Part shown: one piece after another, positions 28,458 to 37,471 of the stretch
Numbering within the stretch: position 1 is the first letter of the stretch
Layout of the letters: every line of letters begins with the position of its first letter
DNA from: Mucisphaera sp965279675
GTDB lineage: Bacteria > Planctomycetota > Phycisphaerae > Phycisphaerales > Phycisphaeraceae
Direction of reading: 5' to 3'
DNA: 64,000 nucleotides
Assembly (NCBI RefSeq): GCF_965279675.1
Contig: NZ_CBDIIJ010000002.1
Span: 2,480,001 to 2,544,000, forward strand
Notes under the pieces: generated by a model
Told to the model about the DNA's origin: nothing
Databases searched by the model: none
What the model saw: the letters and a program-made list of their open reading frames with translations, nothing else
Made by a program: the position numbers and the translations under genes

Positions 28458-29552
28458 ATGGAAGCCGGCATCGTCGGACTGCCCAACGTCGGCAAGTCCA
28501 CCCTCTTCAACGCCCTCACCGCCGCTGGCATCGCCAGCGAAAACTACCCCTTCTGCACCATCGAGCCCAACGTCGGCGTCGTCCCCGTCCCCGATCCCCG
28601 ACTCGCTCGCATCGAAACCCACATCAAGACCCAGAAGGTCATCCCCGCCGCCCTCCGCCTCGTCGACATCGCCGGCATCGTCCAAGGTGCCTCCGAAGGC
28701 GAAGGCCTCGGCAACAAGTTCCTCTCCCACATCCGCAATGTCGACGCCATCCTCCAGGTCGTCCGCTGCTTCGAAGACCCCGACATCACCCACGTCGACG
28801 GCAAGATCGACCCCATCCGCGACATTGACACCATCGCCACCGAGCTCCTCCTCGCCGACCTCCAGACCGTCGAGTCCAGCAAAGACAAGGCCGCCCGCAC
28901 CGCCCGCTCAGGCGACAAGGAAGCCAAAGCCCGCCTCGAACTCCTCGCCAGATGCCAGGAAGCCCTCAACAACAGCAAACCCGTCCGCACCCTCGACCTC
29001 GACCCCGACGAGCAGAAACTCCTCCGCTCCTTCGGCCTCATCACCGCCAAACCCATCCTCTTCATCGCCAACGTCGACGACGCCGACCCCACCGGCGGTG
29101 GCCCCCTCGTCCAACAGGTCCGCGACTGGGCCAAAGACCACGGCGCCGCCGGCAACGTCGTCCCCGTCTGCGCCAAACTCGAATCCGAACTCGCCGAGCT
29201 CGACGATGAAGACCGCCAGGAACTCCTCGAAGCCTCAGGCCTCGAAGAACCCGCCCTCGCCGTCCTCGCCCGAGCCGCCTACCAGCTCCTCGGCCTCCAG
29301 TCCTACTTCACCGCCGGCGAAAAAGAAATCCGCGCCTGGACCATCCCCATCGGAGCCTCCGCACCCCAGGCCGCAGGCGTCATCCACTCCGACTTCGAAC
29401 GCGGCTTCATCCGCGCCGAGGTCTACACCGTCGACGACCTCGACCAGCTCAAGTCCGAAAAAGCCATCCGCGAAGCCGGCAAACTCCGCGTCGAAGGCAA
29501 GGGCTACACCATGCAGGACGGTGACGTCGTCCACTTCCTCTTCAACGTATAG
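28458..29552 (+). CDS. ychF: Ribosome-associated ATPase YchF (Obg family)
   Basis: YchF (OLA1) is a universally conserved P-loop ATPase that binds ribosomes. The G1 motif is GLPNVGKSTLFNAL, G3 is DIAGIVQGASEGEGLGNKF, and the family's altered G4 region FIANVDD (NxxE/D instead of NKxD) favours ATP over GTP. The C-terminal TGS domain contains GVIHSDFERGFIRAEVYTVD and KGYTMQDGDVVHFLFNV. The 364-residue length is normal. The start has GGAG upstream. Confidence 0.95.
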   Translation: MEAGIVGLPNVGKSTLFNALTAAGIASENYPFCTIEPNVGVVPVPDPRLARIETHIKTQKVIPAALRLVDIAGIVQGASEGEGLGNKFLSHIRNVDAILQVVRCFEDPDITHVDGKIDPIRDIDTIATELLLADLQTVESSKDKAARTARSGDKEAKARLELLARCQEALNNSKPVRTLDLDPDEQKLLRSFGLITAKPILFIANVDDADPTGGGPLVQQVRDWAKDHGAAGNVVPVCAKLESELAELDDEDRQELLEASGLEEPALAVLARAAYQLLGLQSYFTAGEKEIRAWTIPIGASAPQAAGVIHSDFERGFIRAEVYTVDDLDQLKSEKAIREAGKLRVEGKGYTMQDGDVVHFLFNV

Positions 29553-29566
29553 CTATCTCCAGGCAA

Positions 29567-29587
29567 CCCGGTCGCGACGCGGCCGGG
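29567..29587 (-). repeat. D-family hairpin, T-G wobble version
   Basis: The arms CGGTCGCG and CGCGGCCG around a single A pair fully, with one T-G wobble on the plus strand. Copies at 45638-45662 and 48328-48350 have T-A at this position and the copy at 30333-30358 has C-G, so the wobble is an intermediate. The loop base (A on plus here, T on plus in the right half) shows the copy is inverted relative to those copies. Confidence 0.65.
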
Positions 29588-29601
29588 CCCACCACCAACA
29601 A

Positions 29602-29665
29602 CCTCGGGTGGCTGTGGGCGCGTGGTACATCCGCCGCAGGAGGGTTGCGTGCCCACAGAACCAAT
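29602..29665 (-). repeat. R-family hairpin repeat, copy 2
   Basis: GGTGGCTGTGGGCGCG and CGTGCCCACAGAACCAA flank a 27-base centre. CTGTGGGC and GCCCACAG pair perfectly. It has the same ends as copy 1 (25097-25140) in the same orientation; copies 3 and 4 in the right half are inverted. Confidence 0.65.
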
Positions 29666-29847
29666 CATTCTCTCCCCGTCCGCCTACCACCACACTTCAG
29701 CGTCGTGCCCACCTATCACCGAACACTGTGAAACTAGGCAACCCTTCCCACCTGTAACCCCCCAAACCCGCCAACATTCAGCTCTCCGACCATCCATAGT
29801 CACCCTTCTCTCAACCATGCGCAAACTCCCATCCGGAGACCAGCCGC

Positions 29848-30333
29848 ATGTCCCACACACCCGTCGAATCCTGGTGGACCCCCGATCAACGCGACGCCAT
29901 GCTGCGCGACCTGCTCCACATGCTCAAAACCGCCGGCCCCCTCGACAACGACCAGCTCGCCCGGGCCTGCGTCCCTATCGATGAACTCGTAGGCTCCATC
30001 CCCGCCACCGAGCGCCGTCGACGCGCCGAGGCCATGACCAATGCCCTCATCGAATACCTCGAAGACCAGAACGACCTCAAGCTCCTCGAACCCACCGCCA
30101 AACTCTGGCACCAGTCCATCGAACGCGCCCGAGCCCTCCTCCGCTGGCGTGAACTCCCACCCGTCGTCGCCCGCCTCGCCATCCTCCACGCCGACACCCT
30201 CATCCGCTACGCCCTCCGACACAATTACGTCACGCGCTACGACCTCCCCACCGGACCCGTCTGGCGACTCTCCGCCCACGGCCATCAGGCTCTCAACGAC
30301 CTTTCCCAAAAACTCACCTCACCCGCACCCTAA
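29848..30333 (+). CDS. Hypothetical helical protein
   Basis: I do not recognise this 161-residue protein. The predicted content is mostly helical with a possible winged-helix-like N-terminal half (MLRDLLHMLKTAGPLDNDQLA) and a C-terminal segment that looks like a wing (YDLPTGPVWRLSAHGHQAL). No signal peptide, membrane helix or catalytic motif is visible. The start is supported by GGAG 11 bases upstream, and codon use matches its neighbours. Confidence 0.65.
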   Translation: MSHTPVESWWTPDQRDAMLRDLLHMLKTAGPLDNDQLARACVPIDELVGSIPATERRRRAEAMTNALIEYLEDQNDLKLLEPTAKLWHQSIERARALLRWRELPPVVARLAILHADTLIRYALRHNYVTRYDLPTGPVWRLSAHGHQALNDLSQKLTSPAP

Positions 30334-30358
30334 GCCCGGCCGCGACGCGGCCGTGGCC
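30333..30358 (-). repeat. D-family hairpin, C-G version
   Basis: The arms CGGCCGCG and CGCGGCCG around a single A form a perfect 8-base-pair stem at 30337-30353. It differs from the 45.6 and 48.3 kb copies by a compensatory T-A to C-G change. It begins at the stop codon of the upstream gene and lies between convergent genes, so it may also terminate transcription, though there is no T tract. Confidence 0.65.
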
Positions 30359-30378
30359 ATCACCAACCAACTGAATCC

Positions 30379-30813
30379 CTACTCCCCACCCTCCAAAGCC
30401 CCACCCGTCTCCACCCACCGCTCCACCCCGCCCCGATAGTCATACACGTCATCGATCTCGTATGCCATCAGCCGCTTCGCCGCCGCCGGCACCCGATCAT
30501 CCTCCCAACCCGACCCGTAAACCACCACCACATCCGCCCCCTCAAGCGACCGATCAAAACGCTGCAACGAAGGCAGCGGCTTGTTCACCGCGCCCGGCAG
30601 ATGGCCCGCTGCAAACTCACCAGCCGACCGCACATCCACCAGCATCACCACCCGATCCTCATCCGCCAGCCACGCCCGCACCGAATCCACCCCCACCACT
30701 CGTAGCCGCTCATCGCTGATCCCCGAATAGCACCCCGCCAACCCCACCATCAGCACACACAACACCCTAGCCCTTATCGCCACGAACCCGCTATGCCAAC
30801 TCAAGATCCTCAT
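30379..30813 (-). CDS. Rhodanese-like lipoprotein without the catalytic cysteine
   Basis: The start is placed at the ATG at 30813, preceded by GGAG at 6 bases, giving 144 residues; the longer frame upstream is a shadow of the serine hydrolase gene. The N-terminus is a lipoprotein signal with lipobox LAGC. The rest is a rhodanese domain: VDSVRAWLADEDRVVMLVDVRSAGEFAAGHLPGAVN-type sequence and YDYRGGVERWVETGG. The active loop reads VVVYGSGWE, with Gly where sulfurtransferases have Cys, so it is probably non-catalytic. It overlaps the end of the preceding gene by 23 bases. Confidence 0.82.
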   Translation of the reverse strand: MRILSWHSGFVAIRARVLCVLMVGLAGCYSGISDERLRVVGVDSVRAWLADEDRVVMLVDVRSAGEFAAGHLPGAVNKPLPSLQRFDRSLEGADVVVVYGSGWEDDRVPAAAKRLMAYEIDDVYDYRGGVERWVETGGALEGGE

Positions 30814-31906
30814 ACAAAGCTCCAAGCGTCCGGTGCACCCGCTCCTGATGAGCCGCCTCGCCAGGCGTCCCGTTCCAAAGAATAACCGCCGCCAACCCGT
30901 TAGGCGGGTCCGCAAACGCCGAAGACGACTGATTCCCCGAATGACCAAACGTGTACTGGCTCGCATAAGGCCCATACCCGTAAGGCACCACCTCCTTGCC
31001 GTACTCCTTCGAGTCCAGAATAAACCCCAGCCCCCAGTCCATCGTCGCCTTGAACGTGTGATCAAACAGCTTCACCCGATGACGCGCCGTGAACAGCTCG
31101 ACCGTCTCATCCTCCAGAATCCGCACCCCGTCCAGCTCCCCACCGTTCCGCAACGCCTCATAGAACCGCAGCAGCTCCCGCGCCGGCCCGCACCCATTGC
31201 TCGCCGGCGAACAACCCGTCAAAAACGCCTCGCCCGTCCAGGCCCGATCCGCCCCGCCATCCCGCCAAGCCTTCTTCGACGTGTCCGGCACCACCGCGAG
31301 CCGCCCACGCAGGCCCTGATAAACCTCCACCGGCATCCCGACATAACTGTCCATCATGCCTAGCGGTTCAAACAGATGACTGCGTACATAGTCAGGAAAT
31401 GATTGACCACTTACCCGCTGCACCAACTCCCCCAACACAAACCAGCCGGTCGTGATGTGATACCCCGCCTTCTCACCCGGCACCCAGTCCGGCTCCAGCC
31501 GGGCATCACACACCGCCGCCAGTATCGTCGCCCAGTCGTCCCTCGGAAACTCATACGGCGCCGCCCGAAACCCGCCCGTGTGCGTCAGCACATGCCGAAC
31601 CGTCACCCCCTCCTTGCCCCGTGTCCCGAACTCCGGCACATAACTCGCCACCGGCTCATCCAGATCGATCCGCCCCAGCTCCCAGAGCTGCGCGATGGCC
31701 ACCGCCGCCACCGCCTTCGTCGCCGACAGCCACGGCAAAACCCCATCCAGCCGCATCGCTGCCCCGGGCCGCAACTCCCCGAAACCCGCCTCGATCACTT
31801 CCCCATCACCCACCGACACCGCCACTTGAGCGCCCAGGTGCAGGCCCTTCTCGATCCCCTCTTCAATCACCATCCCGAGCCGCGCGAGGCCCGACGAAGC
31901 CGGCAT
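30791..31906 (-). CDS. Serine hydrolase of the beta-lactamase/class C family
   Basis: This protein of about 371 residues has the SxxK motif SATK (nucleophile and general base), a tyrosine motif region in GYHITTGWFVLGEL, and HSG in place of KTG (TFGHSGNQSS). This pattern fits EstB-like esterases and related DD-peptidase homologues more than true beta-lactamases. There is no evident signal peptide. The start overlaps the nuoF stop (TGATG, with a TTG one codon earlier as alternative), so it is coupled to the nuo operon, although the function is probably unrelated. Confidence 0.83.
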   Translation of the reverse strand: MPASSGLARLGMVIEEGIEKGLHLGAQVAVSVGDGEVIEAGFGELRPGAAMRLDGVLPWLSATKAVAAVAIAQLWELGRIDLDEPVASYVPEFGTRGKEGVTVRHVLTHTGGFRAAPYEFPRDDWATILAAVCDARLEPDWVPGEKAGYHITTGWFVLGELVQRVSGQSFPDYVRSHLFEPLGMMDSYVGMPVEVYQGLRGRLAVVPDTSKKAWRDGGADRAWTGEAFLTGCSPASNGCGPARELLRFYEALRNGGELDGVRILEDETVELFTARHRVKLFDHTFKATMDWGLGFILDSKEYGKEVVPYGYGPYASQYTFGHSGNQSSSAFADPPNGLAAVILWNGTPGEAAHQERVHRTLGALYEDLELA

Positions 31907-33276
31907 CAACTCGCGCCAACCACCGCAAGACTCACATACTTCTGATTGCTCACCCGCGACTCGAACTCGTCCCAGAACTTGTTCACGATCGTCCGCACCG
32001 CCCAGTTCGCACCATCCGCCAAACCGCAGATCGTCGTCCCGGGCATCGAACCCATCGAACTCGCCAGCTCAAGCAGCAGGTCCAGGTCACGGGTCGTCCC
32101 GTCACCCTCCTCGATCCGCTTCAGCATCCGGTACATCCAGTTCGTGCCCTCACGACAAGGCGTGCACTGCCCGCAACTCTCATGCGAGTAGAACCGCACA
32201 ATGTTCCGAAGCACCTGAACCATGTCGGTGTCTTCATCCATCACCACCACGCCCGCCGTCCCCAGACCCAGACACGCATACTTCTTCCCGATATCGAAAT
32301 CGAGCACCGCGTCGTACTGGTCCGTCCCCAGCACCCCCATCGAGATCCCACCCGGAATCGCCGCCTTGAATTTCTTGCCGTGACGCATCCCCTGAGCGTG
32401 ATGCTCGATCAGATACGACAGCTTGATCCCAAGCTCATCCTCGTAAACCTCCGGTCGCGCGACATGGCCCGAAATCCCGTACAGCTTCGGCCCGAAACTC
32501 GCCGGCACCGTAGGCGGCGCACCCTCAGCACGCCCCACACCCATCGACTTGAACCAGTTCGGCCCCTCAGCCCCACGCTCCATGATCGGCACCACCGTCG
32601 CCAGCGTCTCGACGTTGTTGATGATCGTCGGACGACCAAAAGCACCCGCCACCGCCGGGAAGGGTGGCTTGATCCGCGGCCAGCCGCGCTTGCCCTCCAG
32701 CGACTCCAGGAGCCCCGTCTCTTCACCGCAGATGTACGCCCCCGCCCCACGATGCAGGTGAAGCTCCGGCCACCGGTCGTTGATCTTCCCCATCCGGCTG
32801 TCAGGCCCGAACACCCCGCCCTCATAGGCCTCGCGAATCGCCTTCTCAAACGCCTCGCGATGACGGTGATACTCACCACGAATGTAAAAGTAAGCCGTGT
32901 CCAAACGACAGGCGTGCATGCAGATCGCAATCCCCTCGATCACAATCTGAGGGTCAAACTCAATCAGCAACTGGTCCTTGAACGTCCCAGGCTCTGACTC
33001 GTCCGCATTGATCGCCAGGTACCGACGCTCGCCATCCTCAGGCGGCAAAAACCCCCACTTCATCCCCGCCGGGAAACCCGCACCCCCACGCCCGCGAAGC
33101 TCCGAAGCCTTGACCAACTCGATGACTTCCTTCGGCTCCATGGATAGAGCCGTCTCCAACCCCCGGTAACCACCCGTCTCCACGTATCGCTCATAGCTGA
33201 TGTAAGCACGATCCTTCGGGTCACCCCAGGGCGGGGTAGGAACACGCTTAAACAACACGGGTTCGGCTAACGGCAT
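31906..33276 (-). CDS. nuoF: NADH-quinone oxidoreductase subunit F
   Basis: NuoF carries FMN and the first 4Fe-4S cluster and oxidises NADH in respiratory complex I. Visible motifs are the NADH-binding GRGGAGFPAGMKWGF, the FMN-binding GAGAYICGEETGLLESLEG and the cluster motif ESCGQCTPCREG with a distal cysteine in TTICGLADGA. The 456-residue length is normal. It follows nuoE and a small coupled ORF on the minus strand. Confidence 0.95.
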   Translation of the reverse strand: MPLAEPVLFKRVPTPPWGDPKDRAYISYERYVETGGYRGLETALSMEPKEVIELVKASELRGRGGAGFPAGMKWGFLPPEDGERRYLAINADESEPGTFKDQLLIEFDPQIVIEGIAICMHACRLDTAYFYIRGEYHRHREAFEKAIREAYEGGVFGPDSRMGKINDRWPELHLHRGAGAYICGEETGLLESLEGKRGWPRIKPPFPAVAGAFGRPTIINNVETLATVVPIMERGAEGPNWFKSMGVGRAEGAPPTVPASFGPKLYGISGHVARPEVYEDELGIKLSYLIEHHAQGMRHGKKFKAAIPGGISMGVLGTDQYDAVLDFDIGKKYACLGLGTAGVVVMDEDTDMVQVLRNIVRFYSHESCGQCTPCREGTNWMYRMLKRIEEGDGTTRDLDLLLELASSMGSMPGTTICGLADGANWAVRTIVNKFWDEFESRVSNQKYVSLAVVGAS

Positions 33277-33327
33277 AGTTCGTATCTCTCAAAGGCAGAC
33301 GGCCACAGCCCAGGAGGGCGGCAAAGT

Positions 33328-33603
33328 CTAGGCAATCTGAGGGGGCTCGTCGCGATCAGAAGAAGGGTTTTTCTGATTATCGCCTCCCTTTGTCCGGATT
33401 TCAACCTCCTCGATCGTCACCCGACGCACCCGCTGCACCCGTTCCCCTTCACTAAGTCCTTCTTCAGAAACAGTTTCAGACCTCGAATCCTGCGTTTCCG
33501 ACGCCCGATCCGGCTTCTCCCGCAGACCCTCCGCCACGTGATGAACCGCCAGCCCCGCGTTCCGACAAAGACGCTCAAACCACCCCAAAGCCGTCACTCC
33601 CAT
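33328..33603 (-). CDS. Small hypothetical protein between nuoE and nuoF
   Basis: This 91-residue frame starts with an ATG that overlaps the nuoE stop by one base (TGATG), which supports real, coupled translation. The N-terminal third is hydrophobic-aromatic (GVTALGWFERLCRNAGLAVHH). The rest is charged and probably disordered (Glu/Arg/Ser-rich). It is not a recognised complex I subunit. It could be a lineage-specific accessory or assembly protein, or a chance frame; the coupling and low overlap favour a gene. Confidence 0.6.
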   Translation of the reverse strand: MGVTALGWFERLCRNAGLAVHHVAEGLREKPDRASETQDSRSETVSEEGLSEGERVQRVRRVTIEEVEIRTKGGDNQKNPSSDRDEPPQIA

Positions 33604-34127
33604 CAGTCGAGGCTGTCGACGATCGCGTCCAGGTTCTCAGGTGTCAGGTTCTCGTGCAGCACCTCATTCACCAACGCACACGGCGCGGTCCCGCACGAGC
33701 CCAGACACTCGACCTTCATCAGCGTGAACTTCCCATCCTCCGTCGTCTCACCCACGCCGATCCCCAGCTTCGCTTCCAGCTTCTCCGTCAGCCCCGGCTC
33801 ACCCATGATCTCGCACGAAATCGACTGGCACACCCAGAACACGTACTTGCCCTTCGGCTCCAGCCAGAACTCTTCGTAGAACGTCGCCGTGTCCAGCACC
33901 GTCGACGACTCGAGCTCCAGAAAATCCGCCACTTCTTCAATGACCTGCTTCGGCAGCCACCCCACCCGATGCTGCATCGCATGGAGCACAGGCAGCGTCG
34001 CCGCCTGCCGCGTCGGATACCGCGTCAGCACTTCCGACTCCAGCTTCGCCTTCAGCTCATCATCCAGATAGGGCTCCGGACGCCTCGCGATCTTCTCTGT
34101 TGCCGAGTTCTTCGTAATCCAAGCCAT
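33603..34127 (-). CDS. nuoE: NADH-quinone oxidoreductase subunit E
   Basis: NuoE holds a 2Fe-2S cluster next to NuoF in the NADH module of complex I. The cluster ligands are visible as VCQSISCEI (C-x4-C) and ECLGSCGTAPC (C-x3-C). The thioredoxin-like fold and helical N-terminus (RQAATLPVLHAMQHRVGWLP) match the family; 174 residues is normal. It lies between nuoD and the small ORF on the minus strand. Confidence 0.95.
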   Translation of the reverse strand: MAWITKNSATEKIARRPEPYLDDELKAKLESEVLTRYPTRQAATLPVLHAMQHRVGWLPKQVIEEVADFLELESSTVLDTATFYEEFWLEPKGKYVFWVCQSISCEIMGEPGLTEKLEAKLGIGVGETTEDGKFTLMKVECLGSCGTAPCALVNEVLHENLTPENLDAIVDSLD

Positions 34128-34164
34128 GGCATTCCTCTAAACAGCCAACGCCCCAGAAGAGTAA

Positions 34165-35496
34165 CTACCGGTCAAGCTCCGCCGCAATGATGTTCAGGCT
34201 GCCCAGGCAGGCCACCACGTCCGACAACAGGTGACCCTCGACCAGCTTCCCGAACACCGAGTAGTTCACAAAACTCGGAGCCCGACACTTCGCCCGCCAG
34301 GCCCGCGGGCCCCCATCACTCACCACCGTGTACCCGAGCTCCCCGTTCGCCGTCTCGTTCGCCGCATACACCTCAGCGACCGGCGCCTCCCACTGACGAT
34401 TGGTCATCACAAGCTCGAAGTGCTGAATCAATCCCTCGATCGACCCGTACACCTCCGCCTTCGTCGGCTTCGCCACCTTCCCGTCCGAGTCCACGTTCAT
34501 CGGCCCACCCGGAATGTCATCCAGCAGCTGCTCGATGATCTTCACCGATTGCCGGATCTCCTCCACCCGAATCAGATACCGGCTCAGCACGTCCCCGCCC
34601 GTCGCCACCGGCACCTGGAAGTCCACCGCCTTCGCCCCCATCCCGTCCCAGTTGTCCGCGTAGCACAGATACGGCTCGTCCTTCCGCAGGTCCCTAGCGA
34701 TCCCGCTCGCCCGCGCGACCGGCCCCGTCAGCCCCCAGGCCATCGCGTCCTCCGCCGAGATCTGGCCCACCCCCTCCGTCCGGTCCCGGAAGATCCGGTT
34801 CTTGTTCAGCAGCCCCGTCAGGTCATCCATCGCCTTGGGCAGCTTCTCATGGATGAAGCTCTTCATCATCCGGACAAACACTTCCTCGTCCGGCAGATCG
34901 GCCATCGTCCCGCCCACCCGCGTGTAGTCCGGGTGATACCGCTGCCCGCAGATGTAATCCATGATGTCGTAGATGTACTCACGCTCGTTGAACCCATACA
35001 AAAAGCCCGTGAAGGCCCCGAGGTCCAGCGCCGCCGTCCCCACGCACAACAGGTGATCCTGAATCCGCCCCAGCTCCGCCAGGATCGTGCGCACCGCCTT
35101 GCACCGAGGCGTCAGATCGATCCCAAAAAGCTTCTCCACCGCCGTATGCCAGGCGATGTCATTGCTGATCGGCGAGATGTAATTCATCCGGCTCACGATG
35201 CAGACGTACTGGTTGTAGTCCAGCGTCTCCGCGAGCTTCTCAAACCCCGAGTGCAGGTAACCAATATGCGGCACCGCACGCACCACCCGCTCGCCATCCA
35301 GCTCCAGCACAATCCGAAGCGTTGTGTGCGTCGCCGGGTGCTGCGGACCGAAGTTAAGCGTCCACCGATCCCCCTTCGTCCCCGCCTCGGGATCGATGTA
35401 AGGCGTCGTCTCGACGTCGACGTCGTAAGCCTCTACCGGTTGTAAGTTGTACGCCATGCCTGCCGTGCCTTGCGTCAGAGGTCCGCGAGCCGCCAT
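34165..35496 (-). CDS. nuoD: NADH-quinone oxidoreductase subunit D
   Basis: NuoD is the 49-kDa subunit that lines the quinone site of complex I. The protein has NFGPQHPATHTTLRIVLELDG, PHIGYLHSGFEKLAE, YVCIVSRMNYISP and GGPRAWRAKCRAPSF. A second ATG at 35457 (MAYNLQPVEAYDV) is a plausible alternative start giving 430 residues. It is the first gene of a nuoDE-x-F cluster. nuoABC, nuoG and nuoI are not beside it, and nuoH lies 9 kb away on the other strand. Confidence 0.94.
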   Translation of the reverse strand: MAARGPLTQGTAGMAYNLQPVEAYDVDVETTPYIDPEAGTKGDRWTLNFGPQHPATHTTLRIVLELDGERVVRAVPHIGYLHSGFEKLAETLDYNQYVCIVSRMNYISPISNDIAWHTAVEKLFGIDLTPRCKAVRTILAELGRIQDHLLCVGTAALDLGAFTGFLYGFNEREYIYDIMDYICGQRYHPDYTRVGGTMADLPDEEVFVRMMKSFIHEKLPKAMDDLTGLLNKNRIFRDRTEGVGQISAEDAMAWGLTGPVARASGIARDLRKDEPYLCYADNWDGMGAKAVDFQVPVATGGDVLSRYLIRVEEIRQSVKIIEQLLDDIPGGPMNVDSDGKVAKPTKAEVYGSIEGLIQHFELVMTNRQWEAPVAEVYAANETANGELGYTVVSDGGPRAWRAKCRAPSFVNYSVFGKLVEGHLLSDVVACLGSLNIIAAELDR

Positions 35497-35597
35497 GCCC
35501 GCATCATGTCTGGCATCCTAGCACCTCAGGCCAGCACGAAAACCAACACCACATCAGAATCTATCCCGATCCGATAATCGCCAGTCGCCCCGACACC

Positions 35598-36611
35598 ATG
35601 ACCACCAACCCCGCACAACCTCATCAGGCACGCCAGCGCGCGCTCGACCTCGCCGCCGACTTGGGCTTCGCCCTCGCCGCCGTCACCGACGCCCAACCCT
35701 CCGCCCACACCGAGCACGTCCGCCAGTGGATCACCGACGGCAAGCACGCCGAGATGACCTACCTCGAAAAGAACCTCGACACCCGACTCGATCCCACCCA
35801 TCTCCTCCCCGGCTGCCAATCCATCCTCTGCGTTGCCGACGCCTACCACCCCCCGCAGCCCCCACAAGAAACATCGCCGTCCCCAGACAACAAGGCCAAA
35901 GCTGAGACCGCTGCTTATGCGGCCGGCCGCGACTACCACAAGGTGATGAAGAAGAAACTCCATCGCCTCGCCGACGCCCTCCGCGAGCAGTACCCCGACC
36001 ACACCTTCCGCGCCACCGTCGACACCGCCCCGATCCTCGAGCGTGAGCACGCCGCCCGCGCCGGCCTCGGATGGATCGGCAAGCACACCCTGCTCATCCA
36101 CCCCCGCCACGGCTCCTACCTCCTCCTCGGCTGTTTGCTCACAAACCTCCCCATGCAGACCTGCGCTGACGCCGGCTACCCAACCCCCGCTGTCCCGCCC
36201 GACGACCACTGCGGGACCTGCACCCGCTGCATCGACGCGTGCCCCACCCAGTGCATCACGCCCTATTCGGTCGATGCCGCCAACTGCATCAGCTACCTCA
36301 CCCTCGAACACCGGAGCGACTTCACCCCGAAGCAGGCCGCCGCGCTGAGCAGTGACGACGCCAGCCTTATCGCCGGGTGCGACATCTGCCAGCAGGTCTG
36401 CCCGCACAACACCACCGAGAACCGGATCCCGCTCCCGATCCGCGACGACTACACCCCACGCCCCCACGCCAACGGCCTCGATCCCGCCGAAGTGATCGAC
36501 TGGACCGAGTCCGACCGCCTCCGCCACCTCGCCGGAACGGCCCTCACCCGCATGTCCCTCGCCATGCTCCACCGCAACGCTCAGGCGATCCTCGACCACC
36601 GCGACACCTAA
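35598..36611 (+). CDS. queG: Epoxyqueuosine reductase
   Basis: QueG reduces epoxyqueuosine in tRNA to queuosine using cobalamin and two 4Fe-4S clusters. The cluster motifs are CGTCTRCIDACP and CDICQQVCP. The cobalamin/substrate region includes VDTAPILEREHAARAGLGWIGKHT. The 337-residue protein lacks the C-terminal HEAT-like repeats of longer homologues such as the 379-residue E. coli enzyme. It is divergent from the nuo cluster. Confidence 0.92.
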   Translation: MTTNPAQPHQARQRALDLAADLGFALAAVTDAQPSAHTEHVRQWITDGKHAEMTYLEKNLDTRLDPTHLLPGCQSILCVADAYHPPQPPQETSPSPDNKAKAETAAYAAGRDYHKVMKKKLHRLADALREQYPDHTFRATVDTAPILEREHAARAGLGWIGKHTLLIHPRHGSYLLLGCLLTNLPMQTCADAGYPTPAVPPDDHCGTCTRCIDACPTQCITPYSVDAANCISYLTLEHRSDFTPKQAAALSSDDASLIAGCDICQQVCPHNTTENRIPLPIRDDYTPRPHANGLDPAEVIDWTESDRLRHLAGTALTRMSLAMLHRNAQAILDHRDT

Positions 36612-36673
36612 CCCACTCCCTCAAAAATCCTCTAATCTATCCATCCACAAATCACCAGAACAGGAGTCCCGAC

Positions 36674-37459
36674 ATGGGTCTGATGGACGGCAAAAAGGGC
36701 ATCATCTTCGGCATCGCCAACGAGCGCAGCTACGCCTACTTCATCGCCAAGCAGCTCGTTGAGCAGGGCGCTCAGCTCTACTTCACCTACCTGCCGATCG
36801 GCAAGATGGAACACCGCGTCCGCAAGGCCTGCCAGTCCCTCGGCATCGAAGACCCCTGGCTCGTCCCCTGCGACGCCGGCTCCGATGAATCACTCGAAGA
36901 AGTCTTCACCAAGCTCCAGGCCGACGCCGGGAACATCGACTTTTTGGTGCACTCCATCGCCTTCGCCGACAAGGACTACCTCGAAGCCGACATGTTCCAC
37001 AAGACGCCCCGTGGCGTCTTCACCCAGGCCATGGACATCTCGGCCTACACCCTCCTCGCCATGGCCCGGCACGCCATGCCCCTCATGAACGATGGCGGCT
37101 CCATCCTCTCGCTCACCTACTTTGGCGGCGAGAAGGTCGTCCCTCGCTACAACGTCATGGGCGTCGCCAAGGCCTGCCTCGAACACACCACCCGTTACCT
37201 CGCCTACGAACTCGGCGACGAAGGACGCAACATCCGCGTCAACACCATCTCCGCCGGACCCTTCAAAACTCTCGCCGGCGCCGGTGTCGGCGGCATGGAC
37301 GAGATGATCGCCCACCAGGAAAAGAAGTCCTCCCTCAAACGAGCCAACACCGGCGACGAAGTCGGCAACGCCGCCGTCTACCTCCTCTCCGACCTCTCCA
37401 CCGGCACCACCGGCGAAACCCTCCACGTCGACTGCGGGTTCTCTATCGTGGGGCTTTAA
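36674..37459 (+). CDS. fabI: Enoyl-[acyl-carrier-protein] reductase (NADH), FabI
   Basis: FabI catalyses the last reduction of each fatty acid elongation cycle. The start at 36674 has AGGAG upstream and gives 261 residues; a longer frame reading back into queG is a shadow. The motifs are KKGIIFGIANERSYAYFIAK, HSIAFADK and the catalytic Tyr-x6-Lys in YNVMGVAK, followed by NTISAGPFKTLA. This is the triclosan-sensitive class of enzyme. An AT-rich stretch just upstream may hold the promoter. Confidence 0.95.
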   Translation: MGLMDGKKGIIFGIANERSYAYFIAKQLVEQGAQLYFTYLPIGKMEHRVRKACQSLGIEDPWLVPCDAGSDESLEEVFTKLQADAGNIDFLVHSIAFADKDYLEADMFHKTPRGVFTQAMDISAYTLLAMARHAMPLMNDGGSILSLTYFGGEKVVPRYNVMGVAKACLEHTTRYLAYELGDEGRNIRVNTISAGPFKTLAGAGVGGMDEMIAHQEKKSSLKRANTGDEVGNAAVYLLSDLSTGTTGETLHVDCGFSIVGL

Positions 37460-37471
37460 AGCTACTCAGCT

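Larger units (their letters stand above)
29553..29847. other. Intergenic region with D- and R-type hairpin repeats
   Basis: This gap holds a D-family hairpin (29567-29587) and an R-family repeat (29602-29665). The remaining stretch to 29847 is C-rich with no clear promoter hexamers. GGAG precedes the next gene's ATG. Confidence 0.6.

Noticed and set aside
30791..31906. True class C beta-lactamase (AmpC)
   Set aside because: The SxxK motif is present, but the Tyr motif is not YxN and KTG is replaced by HSG, with no signal peptide; an EstB-like esterase or peptidase homologue fits better.
31621..32997. 458-codon plus-strand frame opposite nuoF and the serine hydrolase
   Set aside because: Its composition is that of a shadow frame and it has no recognisable motifs; nuoF is certain.
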